Origin: Hirudo medicinalis
Lineage: Eukaryota; Annelida; Clitellata; Hirudinida; Hirudinidae
DNA length: 37,937 nucleotides
Direction: 5' to 3'
NCBI GenBank assembly: GCA_011800805.1
Contig: MPNW01000504.1
Span: forward strand, 1-37,937
The position numbers and the translations under genes were made by a program. Below are positions 21,728 to 31,806 of this stretch, piece after piece; position 1 is the stretch's first letter; every line of letters starts with the position of its first letter. The notes below the pieces were generated by a model. That model ran no database searches, was not told where the DNA came from, and saw only the letters and a program-made list of their open reading frames with translations.

Positions 21728-22655
21728 CAACTGCTATTATTATAACTTACATTATTATAACTTATATTATTATAACTTATATTATTATAACTTATATTAT
21801 TATAACTTACATTATTATAACTTATATTATTATAACTTATATTATTATAACTTATATTATTATAACTTATATTATTATAACTTATATTATTATAACTTAT
21901 ATTATTATAACTTATATTATTATAACTTATATTATTNNNNNNNNNNNNNNNNNNNNNNNNNNNNNNNNNNNNNNNNNNNNNNNNNNNNNNNNNNNNNNNN
22001 NNNNNNNNNNNNNNNNNNNNNNNNNNNNNNNNNNNNNNNNNNNNNNNNNNNNNNNNNNNNNNNNNNNNNNNNNNNNNNNNNNNNNNNNNNNNNNNNNNNN
22101 NNNNNNNNNNNNNNNNNNNNNNNNNNNNNNNNNNNNNNNNNNNNNNNNNNNNNNNNNNNNNNNNNNNNNNNNNNNNNNNNNNNNNNNNNNNNNNNNNNNN
22201 NNNNNNNNNNNNNNNNNNNNNNNNNNNNNNNNNNNNNNNNNNNNNNNNNNNNNNNNNNNNNNNNNNNNNNNNNNNNNNNNNNNNNNNNNNNNNNNNNNNN
22301 NNNNNNNNNNNNNNNNNNNNNNNNNNNNNNNNNNNNNNNNNNNNNNNNNNNNNNNNNNNNNNNNNNNNNNNNNNNNNNNNNNNNNNNNNNNNNNNNNNNN
22401 NNNNNNNNNNNNNNNNNNNNNNNNNNNNNNNNNNNNNNNNNNNNNNNNNNNNNNNNNNNNNNNNNNNNNNNNNNNNNNNNNNNNNNNNNNNNNNNNNNNN
22501 NNNNNNNNNNNNNNNNNNNNNNNNNNNNNNNNNNNNNNNNNNNNNTATATTATTATAACTTATATTATTATAACTTATATTATTATAACTTACATTATTA
22601 TAACTTATATTATTATAACTTACATTATTATAACTTATATTATTATAACTGATAT
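21728..22655 (+). repeat. 15-bp minisatellite array with assembly gap
   Basis: Tandem copies of TTATATTATTATAAC (variant TTACATTATTATAAC), about 14 on the left and 7 on the right of a gap of 609 N (21937-22545). The period of 15 keeps one frame open, giving a false YYYNL-repeat protein. The true array length is unknown because the gap lies inside it. Confidence 0.95.
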
Positions 22656-22921
22656 CACAACTGATATTATCACTGTTATTACCACACTTTCATGCGGATA
22701 ATATCCGCTTAGTGGTCTTGAAGTTCTGTTGAACAAATGCCACTCTCATCGTTATCATTTAGAGATATTATTCACATCCGCATACACCTCTCCAATTTAC
22801 TTTTTCTTTTTTAGGCTCTTTATTTATCTTTTGTGGCTACCTTTATCAAGATTGTTATCAAGAATTGATAGGAAATTCTCTCACGAAGTTGCATCCGTTT
22901 TAATTTTCTCTATTTCTTCAG

Positions 22922-22981
22922 GTCGACGAAAGGAAGATGGACAGAAAACCACTGGAGGACACGGAGATGATGACTTTATGA
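22922..22981 (+). CDS. candidate alternative GPCR C-terminal exon (exon 4)
   Basis: A strong 3' splice site (TTTTCTCTATTTCTTCAG) precedes this stretch. Joined in phase 0 to exon 3 cut after CNK (at 21501), it would replace the two-residue tail VD with VDERKMDRKPLEDTEMMTL and a stop. That gives a normal short GPCR tail with acidic residues and Thr sites after helix 8. The donor AAG|GTCGAT is weak. The bases GGTCGA are shared by the donor and acceptor junctions, so coincidence is possible. Another reading frame from the same acceptor gives RRKEDGQKTTGGHGDDDFM and so on to a stop at 22999-23001. Confidence 0.4.
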   Translation, partial: VDERKMDRKPLEDTEMMTL

Positions 22982-23006
22982 CGTCACAGATTACCGTGTG
23001 ACGTCA
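22979..23006. promoter_or_regulatory. two CRE palindromes in tandem
   Basis: Perfect TGACGTCA at 22979-22986 and 22999-23006, each followed by CAGAT, with a weaker third unit (TGACATCGCAGAT) near 23019. They form a 20-22 bp tandem repeat. They could be CREB/ATF sites downstream of the receptor gene, or just a small repeat that happens to contain the octamer. Confidence 0.35.
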
Positions 23007-23315
23007 CAGATGAACTTATGACATCGCAGATGAGTAAAGTTCATCCGATAAAGTCTCTTCGAGCGTGACATTTTATTGACGTCGCTTGAAACAAAGTTTG
23101 CAGTTAAAAGAATTGCTATTTTATAATTTTTAATGATAAACAGACCAATATTTATAATTAATAATAATTAATTAATTAATTGCAACCTAAGAGAATGTTA
23201 GCTTTCTGTTACCCATGTCACACAAATAGTCATGTTATTTTGTTCTGATGGTTGTTCACTGTTATAGAAGTCGCCACAGTCCAGGTTTTCAATATTTTTT
23301 CTCTAAATAGGATTT
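23007..23315. other. non-coding spacer
   Basis: AT-rich DNA with no supported gene or larger repeat. Confidence 0.4.
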
Positions 23316-23490
23316 AGATTCATTTATCGAATGACTTGGATTTATTTATCCAATGATTTGGATTTATTTATTCAATGATTTGGATTTATTTATTCAATGA
23401 TTTGGATTTATTTATTCAATGATTTGGATTTATTTATCCAATGATTTGGATTTATTTATTTAATGACATGGATTTATTTATTCAATGTTT
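23316..23490 (+). repeat. 22-bp minisatellite
   Basis: About seven copies of a unit close to GATTTATTTATTCAATGATT plus TG. Non-coding. Confidence 0.85.
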
Positions 23491-24029
23491 GCATTGTTCG
23501 ACTTCTTTCATTTGTAATGTTGTTGGCACCAACATTTACTGAGGCTGTAAATATTTTATTTGGATTGGATTGTTAATTAATAGGAATATTATTAAAAATT
23601 AAAGCGTATTATTATTATTATCGTTATTATTAATATATGTAAAATTAAATGTTTATATTGGGCATCATTCATAACTTCATTCTTCCTCTTGCATGTAATG
23701 ATCAAATGCATTCTAAGCTTGTGAATAAAATAAAATTTCACTTTGATTTTCTTTCTTGTTGTAAATAACTTATAAAATTATTCAATCAACAGTATTAATA
23801 ATATCATAAAATAATTTCTTGATTAAATCATCAGTGATCTATGGAATTATAAATAAAAAATAAAAAGATATATAAATAATATTTTTATATTAATATTAAT
23901 GACTTAATAAATAAATATTATCATCAACTGACATTCTTTACAATAAAATAAAAACATTCAAGCAACAAAAAATTAATATTGGATCATGCATCGACATGGA
24001 CATGACTGCTTCAAAACTCTGAAGATTAA
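23491..24029. other. AT-rich non-coding stretch
   Basis: No coding signal; short AT runs only. Confidence 0.5.
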
Positions 24030-24115
24030 TGGTGATGATGACCGAGACGATTACGACGATGATGATGATGATGATCTTGTTTTATTATTATTATTATTAA
24101 TACTGTTATTGTTGT
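24030..24115 (+). repeat. (GAT)n then (TTA)n microsatellites
   Basis: A GAT/GAC tract followed by TTA/TTG units. Poly-Asp/Leu frames are artefacts. Confidence 0.8.
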
Positions 24116-24299
24116 TGTTAGCAATTAATTTTAAATTGATAATATTAATAACACTAATAATAGTAAAAATAATAATGGCGTCGTAAATAAAGGGCAAGCA
24201 ATAAGTTTCAGCTCCTCTCGGAATGAGATCATCCATCATCTTTCCACTGTCTCATGGACATTATTAACCTCGTACTGAGAAGTCAAAAAGTGCTCCTCG

Positions 24300-24440
24300 T
24301 CCATCATTATCATCACCGATAAACAAACGGTATCATCAACATCATAACCACTATGCTCATCATCATCCTCACGATTAAACCGATATCATCATCGTCGTCG
24401 TCATCACATCCATCGACATTATCATTATCATCACCACAAA
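24300..24440 (+). repeat. degenerate (ATC)n-type repeat
   Basis: Scattered ATC/ATT/CAT triplets, a decayed trinucleotide tract. Nothing else was seen between 24180 and 24690 except AT-rich spacer. Confidence 0.6.
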
Positions 24441-24689
24441 ATTGTTTACTTTAAATATTACCAATTTACATTTATTGTCTTCGACTGCAAACTGATTCTT
24501 ATCTTAGAATTCCCAGCAGGTGTCCAAAGTAATTAATATGCAATGAGTTCATTAATATTAATTCCATGGACTCCGCGAACGCCTACAGGTTCCATCAATA
24601 ATTCATGACATAAAAATTATTATGTACAACGACTTTTAAAAAGGAATTGTGGTCCGTCGGTATGTTGTGGAGAAAAAATAATCATCGAA

Positions 24690-24824
24690 TGTGATCATCA
24701 TCAGCATCACCATCATCATCGTCGTCATCATCATCAACATCACCATCATCATCGTCGTCATCATCGTCGTCATCGTCGTCATCGTCGTCGTCGTCGTTGT
24801 CGTCGTCATCGTCGTCGTCGTCAT
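24690..24824 (+). repeat. (CAT/CGT)n microsatellite, left half
   Basis: An imperfect CAT, CGT and CAC trinucleotide tract of about 135 bp. It ends exactly where the SINE-A copy begins, and a similar tract resumes on the far side, so the SINE lies inside the microsatellite. Confidence 0.85.
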
Positions 24825-24960
24825 GGGATGCAAGATGGCTCAGAGGGTTTGCGTTCCTGCGAGCGCCCATAAAAGCAACAGTCGTGTTCGCAACCCGGCT
24901 TTAAGCATCACAGAGCGCCTCTGTGAGACGGCGCTATACAAATTCACTTATTATAATTAT
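24825..24960 (+). mobile_element. SINE-A, best full-length copy
   Basis: A tRNA-derived short retroelement in sense orientation. The head starts GGGATGCAAGATGGCTCAGAGG, in which TGGCTCAGAGG fits the RNA polymerase III A box (TGGCNNAGTGG). GTGTTCGCAACCC fits the B box 50-60 bases downstream. The body carries GAGCGCCTCTG and ends with GGCGCTATACAAATTCACTT, then an ATT/ATC tail. Other copies are at 17762-17830, 26003-26195, 30962-31012 and 35699-35875, all on the minus strand. The tRNA of origin is not clear. Confidence 0.75.
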
Positions 24961-25033
24961 CATCATCATCATCACCGACGTCGTCGTCGTTGTCGTTATC
25001 ATCATCGTCATCGACGTCGTCTTCATCATTTTG
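24961..25033 (+). repeat. (ATC/GTC)n microsatellite, right half
   Basis: A trinucleotide tract of ATC, GTC and CGT units directly after the SINE-A 3' end. It is of the same type as 24690-24824 and may also include the SINE's own tail. Confidence 0.8.
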
Positions 25034-25713
25034 TCCGTGTCACGGTCACTAGCTTGAACCCCAGGGTTGTTTCAGCATCCCTCCCAATCACACGATAAGG
25101 AGAGGCACATTACTTTGAGAATGTTAACAAAACATTGGAAGTGCACATTCCCGGGTTGATATGAGTTCAGACTCTTCAATCAACTTCATTGCGCTTTCGG
25201 GAGACAATATTTCTTTGATGGAAGGACAGTTTGTCGGTCAAAAAAGACTTATAAGCTTAGAATTTTGTTTCATTGTGCTTATTATTATCATTTATATTTA
25301 TTGTGCTTATTATTATCATTTATATTTACTTTTACGTTGTTCTTTTTAGTGCTTAACATGTAAAATCTGCATTTATTACTTAATTAATTATTGTAAATTA
25401 CTGCATTAAATAAAGATTCATTATTTACAAAATGCTGTTCAACCATTCAGCTGTTGATCTCTCAAAATGGAGCTCGTTTGCATAATTATGACCAATAATT
25501 TCTTATTTGTGTGCATAATTTATTCACAAACATCCCATCTGCGTTATTATTTCTCTTCTTTTTTCATAAAATGCAAGCATCAAAGCCTGATGACGTCGTC
25601 CACTCATTCATGATCATTCTTCCGCTCCGGAAAATGACTCCTCTGATGATTCATGTCATAGTGATCATGATAGTAGTTGTACATCAACTTAACTAAACAA
25701 ATCAATAGCTTCT
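25034..25713. other. non-coding spacer with a 28-bp dimer
   Basis: Contains two tandem copies of a 28-base unit at 25272-25327 (beginning ATTGTGCTTATTATTATC). Otherwise AT-rich with no supported gene. Confidence 0.5.
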
Positions 25714-25775
25714 GAATTCGTGCTACCATCTTGGAAGGCGGAAGTCTTCATCACCGAACCACGTGGGAGGCATAA
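25714..25775 (-). mobile_element. SINE-B head fragment
   Basis: Read on the minus strand it starts TGCCTCCCACGTGGTTCGGTGA, then GAAGACTTCCGCCTTCCA and a degenerate B box (AGCACGAATTC). The order TGCCNCC...TGGTTNNG...AAGACTTCC...GATGGNAGCA parallels the SINE at 3163-3317. No body or tail follows, so it is a partial copy. Confidence 0.45.
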
Positions 25776-26002
25776 TGGTTGAAACTGCGTGGATGGAAAC
25801 TTGGATAAAATGGTGAATGAAAAATGGATGGCTGGGGGGTGATCTTTAAAATCCTGAATGTCTGCTTCTCGTGAGTTCCTCTGAGATTCATGATTAGATC
25901 TGCATCTAATCGGGGAGGAATAAAAGATATATAATTCGGGAACTACAGTGCAAGACTACTTGTGTCATCATCATCATCATCACCAATTTGTAAATGTAAA
26001 TG

Positions 26003-26195
26003 TAGTTCATTTATATAGCGCCATATGCATTAAGCGTCAGAGGCGCTTTTTTTCGACCATTTATATAGCGCTCCTTCCCAAGGGCGCTTGCGGCAGTGCA
26101 GGCTGGGTTTCGAACACGACGCATTACGACTGTTGCCATTACCGCCGAATGAAAGAACGTAACCCATTCGACCGACCTGCAAACATCAACATCCG
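26003..26195 (-). mobile_element. SINE-A copy with duplicated 3' module
   Basis: Read on the minus strand: GCAGGTCGGTCGAATGGGTT (A-box part), GTAATGGCAACAGTCG, GTGTTCGAAACCC (B box), GGGCGCTATATAAATGG preceded by AGGA, then a second GCGCC...GGCGCTATATAAATGAACT end and a GATGAT tail. The TATAGCGC-type 3' module thus occurs twice, about 60 bases apart, unlike the copy at 24825-24960. Confidence 0.7.
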
Positions 26196-26288
26196 ATTCC
26201 CAATTACTGACACTATCATCAACATCATCTTAAAGTGGCTTAAGTGTTATTAAGGATTATTAAGGGTTATTAGCACTCGGAGGGTTCA

Positions 26289-26302
26289 TGACCTTGAGGT
26301 CA
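26289..26302. promoter_or_regulatory. everted AGGTCA repeat (nuclear-receptor-like site)
   Basis: TGACCTTGAGGTCA consists of two AGGTCA half-sites facing outward with two bases between them. The half-site is the standard nuclear-receptor core; function here is not shown, and no gene lies near on either side. Confidence 0.2.
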
Positions 26303-26369
26303 CCAACGTGCTTCAGAAAAACACTTTGCTGGTGATGACGTAATCTATGATCATTAGCAAAAGCAGCGG

Positions 26370-26412
26370 CAGTATCATCATCATCAAGGGCATCATCATC
26401 ATCATCATCGCA
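26370..26412 (+). repeat. (ATC)n microsatellite
   Basis: Short interrupted ATC tract, directly before CTATAAATAGGCTATAAATA. Confidence 0.75.
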
Positions 26413-26656
26413 TGCTATAAATAGGCTATAAATACTTTCCAAATGTTTCTAGTTGTCACTTTTAATTGGTGACCTATTTTAAGGACAATATATTTGCATG
26501 ACTGAGAAATATTTTACTTAATACATAATTATGATATTAATATCTGCTATGATGTTATTGTTATTGTTATTATTATTATTATTTATTTTTCAATTTTATG
26601 GTGAAGTTATAGTCAAAATATACCAATCATTTGTTTTGATAAAAATGAAAATCCAT
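26413..26656. other. non-coding, with tandem TATA-like boxes
   Basis: CTATAAATAG then CTATAAATAC at about 26414-26434. An open frame at 26531-26734 begins with a leucine-rich stretch, but that comes from a TTATTG/TTA tract, and it ends in proline/lysine low complexity. I do not call a gene. Confidence 0.3.
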
Positions 26657-26683
26657 CCCCGCACCCCAAGCCCCCCTCCCCCC
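26657..26683 (-). other. potential G-quadruplex (G-rich on minus strand)
   Basis: Four C-runs of four or more bases on the plus strand (CCCC, CCCC, CCCCCC, CCCCCC) separated by loops of one to four bases. This meets the usual quadruplex pattern on the minus strand and is the only such cluster noticed in the window. Confidence 0.6.
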
Positions 26684-29600
26684 AAAACAAAAAAAAAACA
26701 GAAAAACTCAGTAATTCATGCGAGCCATTTGTAACGATAATTCAGTGTCCGCTTATTGGCCTCATTGAACTCTTTCTTTGGATGTTCTCCTCATCAAGTA
26801 TTTTGTCTCCAATTTGTCAATTTTTAACGTCTTTCAAAAACACAACACACGTTTTAATGCCATGCAGAAATAATTGGATTTCAATCTCTGGAATGCAGAA
26901 TTAAGAATTAGTTAATTTAATAATTAATTCGTATTATGATGTATATTTTTTTAATTTAAATTTTTTTAAAAGATTTTATTTCGAAGAATAATTTTTAATA
27001 AGAGGCTGAGTTCGTTTCGTGATTCCTAAAATTTCTGAATTCTATTTCTAAATTGGATCCATCCTTTGGAGGTGGTCCAATCATATTATCTTCACAGTCG
27101 CTCATCTTGTTTCCCTCAATAATTCATTTTAAGTTATTTTTACATTATATTAATATTTATATTATAAATAATTCTTCAAAATATATATGTTTAAATATTA
27201 AGTAATAAATTATTACTGAATCTGAATCCGTGATGATGGTAATGATGATGGTGATTATTCTTATTATTACTGTTGTTATCGTAGTTATTTTGTCAAGATA
27301 TTGTTGAAATTTATTTTTAAGAATACTGATACTTTTGTTTTTATTCTACTTAAAATGCTTCAAAAAAAAACAAAGAAACAATTGAAATGAAGCATTTATT
27401 GTCAATTCATAAAATATTATATTTTACAAACAATTTGTCGGTAGGGAATTTCAAATATTTATTAGTTTCTAAGAATGTCTTTGAGAAAATTCAACCACTT
27501 ACGAACGCTGTTTACGATGAATGGTCGCAGGTGGTGATCATTTTTTTGTTTCACCTTTTCCTTCATTTAAATCATTTTTAATTCAATCCAAATGAGCAAG
27601 CATGTGTTCACACAAAATCTTCTCATGGAGAATGCGCTACATAAATGAATCAACTTTTCTTAAGACAAAAATTATAAAGGAAATTATTTATTCCTATTAC
27701 CACTGCAGCTGATGGTGAGCATGCAATATCTGCATATTATATTATATATTAATATATTAAAATTATATAAAATATTATAAATATATTTAAAATTATTATT
27801 AAACATAATATGAGAATGTAATTTATAGATTAAAATATATATTACATAATTATATGTCATAGTTAACTGAGGCCAATAATTACAATGTAAATACATTTTA
27901 ACTCAGGCCCAGGTTTTTAATAACATTTCCATTGTTTGTCAAATAATTCTTGTTGGTGATTAACTCCAATCAATCGATCTTAAATTAATATTATTAACTT
28001 AATAATCTATAACATACATCTGTAATGTTACAATATAATTAATAGTAATTATTATTATTATTATTGCTATGTATTATTAAAATTTATATTAAATTACATT
28101 ATTATTAGTAATTATCGTTATGACAGAAATCAAATCACAATCGTATTAATATAACCAGCTACAAACCGATTGACGTAACTATAAATAAATCCATGCATTT
28201 ATAATCTGGTGAATTTTCAATATTTACTGCGTCGATGACACAGAATTGATGCAATAATTTCGCAAATATTCAAACAGAACGATTAAAAACAATCCATAAT
28301 CATCGAGATCTTAGTTGCGATTAATAACAATATATTGTTAGTAGTTATTATTATTATTATTATTAACATTAACTACTATTATTATTGTTATAATTGTTAT
28401 ATATTGTTAATAGCAATTATGACAAATTAACTAAAATTAATTAAACTGTTACAGCAATAATAATTATTATTATTATTGTTATTAATAATAGCAGCATATA
28501 ATATTATATTATAATAATATTTTTAATAATAATTATGTTATTATTATAATATTATTAATAATAATTACAATACTATTAATAATAATAATAATAATAATAA
28601 TGTAATAATAATATTATTAATAATAATAACAGCGGTGGTTCAGCATCGATGCGTTTTTTTGTGTTTGTTTTCTGAGATGACAATGATAACACAATAGAGA
28701 CAACAGTAATAATTATTATTATTTTTATCATGAATAATATTATAATAATAACAATAGTAATATTATCATTTATAATGTAATAATAATAATGATTTATAAT
28801 CATTAAATCATAATTAATTGTGTGATTTAATACCGTTTATTATTTATTATTTTTAAATTATTAACGAATTTTAATTAGTATTTGTTATCATTTATTACCG
28901 ATTAAAAAAAGTTATTTCTAATAATCAAAAAATAAATCTTCATTTATTCGACATATGAACCTAAATGATAATCATTTAGCATCGGCTGTTTGAATAATAT
29001 TTTATTATTTTTATTATGTTATATATATATTATAATTACAAATTTTAATTGCTTTAATATCGGCTGTGATTAATTTAGAGCAATTTAGATGTTATTATTA
29101 AACGTTATAATTCGTAATCACTATTACCGTCGTAACTGACTGAATACACAAGTTATAATAATTTTGTGCTCAACATTTTTTATTAAACATTATACCGATA
29201 ATATTTATTATTGTATAATATAATTAATATTATATAATATATTATATATATATAATTATTATACCCATAATATTTTTCTTTCGTTATTGTTTAAGACGAT
29301 TTATAAAACGAGAAATTCCGTTTGAATTTCAGAAATTTCAACTCAAAGTTAATCGAGCAAAATTGACGAAACCCAGATTTGAATAGAAATCTGAAATTTA
29401 AAAGAAAATGTATTAAAAAAATAATATTAAGAACTCATAAATCTTGTGACCTTCAAGAAAGACCGTAGGTGACGCTTTCAAGGTCACTCTTTGTGGAGGC
29501 AATCCATCAAGGTTGGATAGGTTTATGAAATTTCAATTCGACGGCTTTTCTTGTTGGTGTCAGGGGAATTTACATCTGAATCGATAATGGAAAGACATGA

Positions 29601-30904
29601 AAGATATTAGTTTTCTATTTATAATAATAGTTTGAATTAGTTAGCTAAAGTTATTGTACATGCAATTTAATTATTACCAATACAACGTAACAAATATTCA
29701 TTGTGCTTACAATTGCTTAAAATATATTGTATAAATATTTATTGGATTATAGTATATATATCTTAACATAAATTATATAAATATTTATTGGATTGTAATA
29801 TATTTATCTTAAAATGTGTTTTGTTTTTTGTTTTGTTCAATTTTATTTGCGAGCGAAATGAAACAATTAATTAATATTAAAATTATACTTAATGGTACTA
29901 AATTCCGAAATTTAGTAGTTCATATATTTATTTGTAAAGATAAATACCACTAAGGAAGATAATAGATACAAACGTCTCTAACCGACATGTAAAGATAACA
30001 TTCCAATGTCATCCATACTCAGTATCCTTACAACGCATCCTTGCATCATTTGCAGTCAACCCCTCATTCCTGTGGCAGGATTGATAAAATATTGCTTAAA
30101 AAATGATCAGCAGAAACTCATCAAACGAGGCGCTTCTCTTTTTTTTTTTTTTTAGTTTTTTTGGCTTCAAATGAGCTGAAAATCGGTCACGTCTCATAGC
30201 TAATGCTTGAATGCTAATTAGAGCCTGGGTTGACAGATCACTGGCAATTAATGGTGATAGCTCTACCTCCATCTAAGTCTTTCTTCCGTCATCGTCGTCA
30301 TCGTTGTCCTCATCAATGATCATCACGTTTCGTCACGATTAACATCGCCATCTTTATCCGTCATCATTATTACCTTCATTTAGGCAATCTCCATCATCAA
30401 CGCTATCAGAGAAGCAGCTTTTTATTTCTCCTTCAATGGAATTTAAGTGGCAGAGATGCTTCTGTTCATTTAGAGCCTCCACAAAGTGATAAATTGTAGC
30501 TCGGTTCATTCTATAAAACTTCCTTTAAAATGTTTTTAGCCCGAGATTAAGTATCCAAGAACAACAAAATGGTTTTATAGTCCATTCTTAAGTTAACAGC
30601 AGGTCTGTAAATTCTACGTTCAGTGCAATTGCCGATGTTCTTGAGACTTGTTTTTGAGTAATTTTTCTTTTTAGATTTTTCTTTCTGGTTTTTTTTCTTC
30701 TCTAGAAACCAAAATGTATAAAAAAGAAAATACTGAATGTGACATGATTCCATTATCTCAGTTCTTGTCATTTAATTATATAGTTAAATTATAAATAAAC
30801 TTCAACAATGATGAGATCGATCATGGAATATTTTTTGCGGCATTGGTTTCAATAAATTATGATAACCATCTTGACATTTTGGCCCCATGACCTGCAGAAC
30901 TTGC
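26684..30904. other. long AT-rich, gene-free stretch
   Basis: About 4.2 kb with no recognisable coding region on either strand. It holds many short AAT/TTA tracts (for example 28045-28070, 28340-28375, 28575-28630), a dimer of about 58 bases near 29730-29814 (units with AAATATTTATTGGATT), and a polypyrimidine run at 30136-30160. A minus-strand lysine-rich frame at 30547-30771 reflects A/T runs. Nothing else was seen. Confidence 0.5.
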
Positions 30905-30907
30905 ACT

Positions 30908-30909
30908 CC

Positions 30910-30964
<55 letters not shown>

Positions 30965-30965
30965 G
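30908..30965 (+). repeat. (AAT)n microsatellite, SINE-A tail
   Basis: About 18 AAT units adjoining the 3' end of the minus-strand SINE-A fragment at 30962-31012. Read on the minus strand it is an ATT tail, as expected for the family. Confidence 0.85.
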
Positions 30966-31012
30966 TTAATTTATAATGCGCCATTTGCATAGCGTCAGAG
31001 GCGCAAGTGCAC
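30962..31012 (-). mobile_element. SINE-A, 3' end only
   Basis: The minus strand reads GCGCCTCTGACGCTATGC, AAATGGCGCATTATAAATTA, AC and then (ATT)n, the family's 3' module with one base inserted. Heavily 5'-truncated. Confidence 0.6.
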
Positions 31013-31163
31013 AAAGTTTGAATAGGAACCACTTCTTCTGTATAAGGGTGGAGAACCAAACATAGGTATTTTTATTTTTTTAGATCAACCACTAAGTTAT
31101 TATTCTGTTAGGTCGGCTTCTAACACTAGCGTGAGGAGGGGAAAATGTTAAATGATCAATTTA

Positions 31164-31763
31164 TTACGAATTAGTAAACTTTCCAAAAATAATTGTAAGG
31201 GACATAAATTCCAAGCACTCGATTTCCTGTTGGGTTTTAAACATTGCCACTAATTTGAACATTTCAAATTTATAAAAAAATNTGGTGTTGTAATCATTCT
31301 TATTCTTGGTCCAAATTGAGATCTTGTTGCCTCTCGGTCTGATGTTAAGAACAACACCGCAAACATCATCAAAGGCATCATCAAATTGGCAGCCAACAAG
31401 GGCCATGAGTGTTTCTGTCCAGCATCTGTCAAGGTCTGAGGGCTTCATCCTCTTGTCCAAGTTGATGATCCACCTACCGCCATTGCGGTTCTCAGAATCT
31501 TCCCAAGCTGGTTCAACTCCATACTTGAAGAACGAATAGTCGCAACCATTGTTCAGCTTGCTTGGAAGCTCTGTATGCATGTACAGACTCCAGAATTCTT
31601 CGACGCTGCCTACGCTAGCAACAAAATGTTGGCAATCCTTCCAATCGATTCCCCTCTCCATCTTGAAATACCATAACGACCATTTGCTCTCGAGAGGATA
31701 CTTAGGTATTTCTGCACTCTTTTTGACTTTCGTAAGCTTTGTAAATTTACTGGTTACTTCCAT
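31164..31763 (-). CDS. eIF4E-like cap-binding protein (intronless)
   Basis: Translation initiation factor 4E binds the 7-methylguanosine cap of mRNA in the cytoplasm and recruits eIF4G. The 199-residue frame has the family core in order: YPLESKWSLWYF near residue 23, a Trp in GIDWKDC matching the first cap-stacking Trp, VEEFWSLY with the eIF4G-contact Trp, EPAWEDS with the second cap Trp and its Glu, GGRWIINLDK, SDLDRCWTETL, DDVCGVVLNIR, and RGNKISIWT with the basic phosphate-contact residues. The last ~45 residues diverge from the family and include an undetermined residue (ambiguous base 31282). There are no introns, although eIF4E genes usually have several, which suggests a retrogene; a nearby A-rich stretch (minus strand, about 31067-31080) may be the old poly-A. 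A truncated relative lies at 36949-37222. An expressed gene or a young pseudogene are both possible. Confidence 0.75.
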   Translation of the reverse strand: MEVTSKFTKLTKVKKSAEIPKYPLESKWSLWYFKMERGIDWKDCQHFVASVGSVEEFWSLYMHTELPSKLNNGCDYSFFKYGVEPAWEDSENRNGGRWIINLDKRMKPSDLDRCWTETLMALVGCQFDDAFDDVCGVVLNIRPRGNKISIWTKNKNDYNTXFFYKFEMFKLVAMFKTQQEIECLEFMSLTIIFGKFTNS

Positions 31764-31806
31764 GATGCTTTGGAGGTGTAGAGGCGTTTTCTTACTTGTT
31801 CTTTAA

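Noticed and set aside
21702..22652. 316-codon open frame with repeated YYYNL
   Set aside because: It is a 15-bp minisatellite plus the N gap.
24691..25098. 135-codon plus-strand open frame
   Set aside because: It runs through the CAT/CGT microsatellite, the SINE-A copy and the second microsatellite; no domain is seen.
26531..26734. Open frame starting with a leucine-rich, signal-peptide-like stretch
   Set aside because: The leucines come from a TTA/TTG tract and the rest is low-complexity proline and lysine; no family resemblance.
31306..31806. Plus-strand open frames opposite the eIF4E-like gene
   Set aside because: Shadows of the minus-strand coding sequence.
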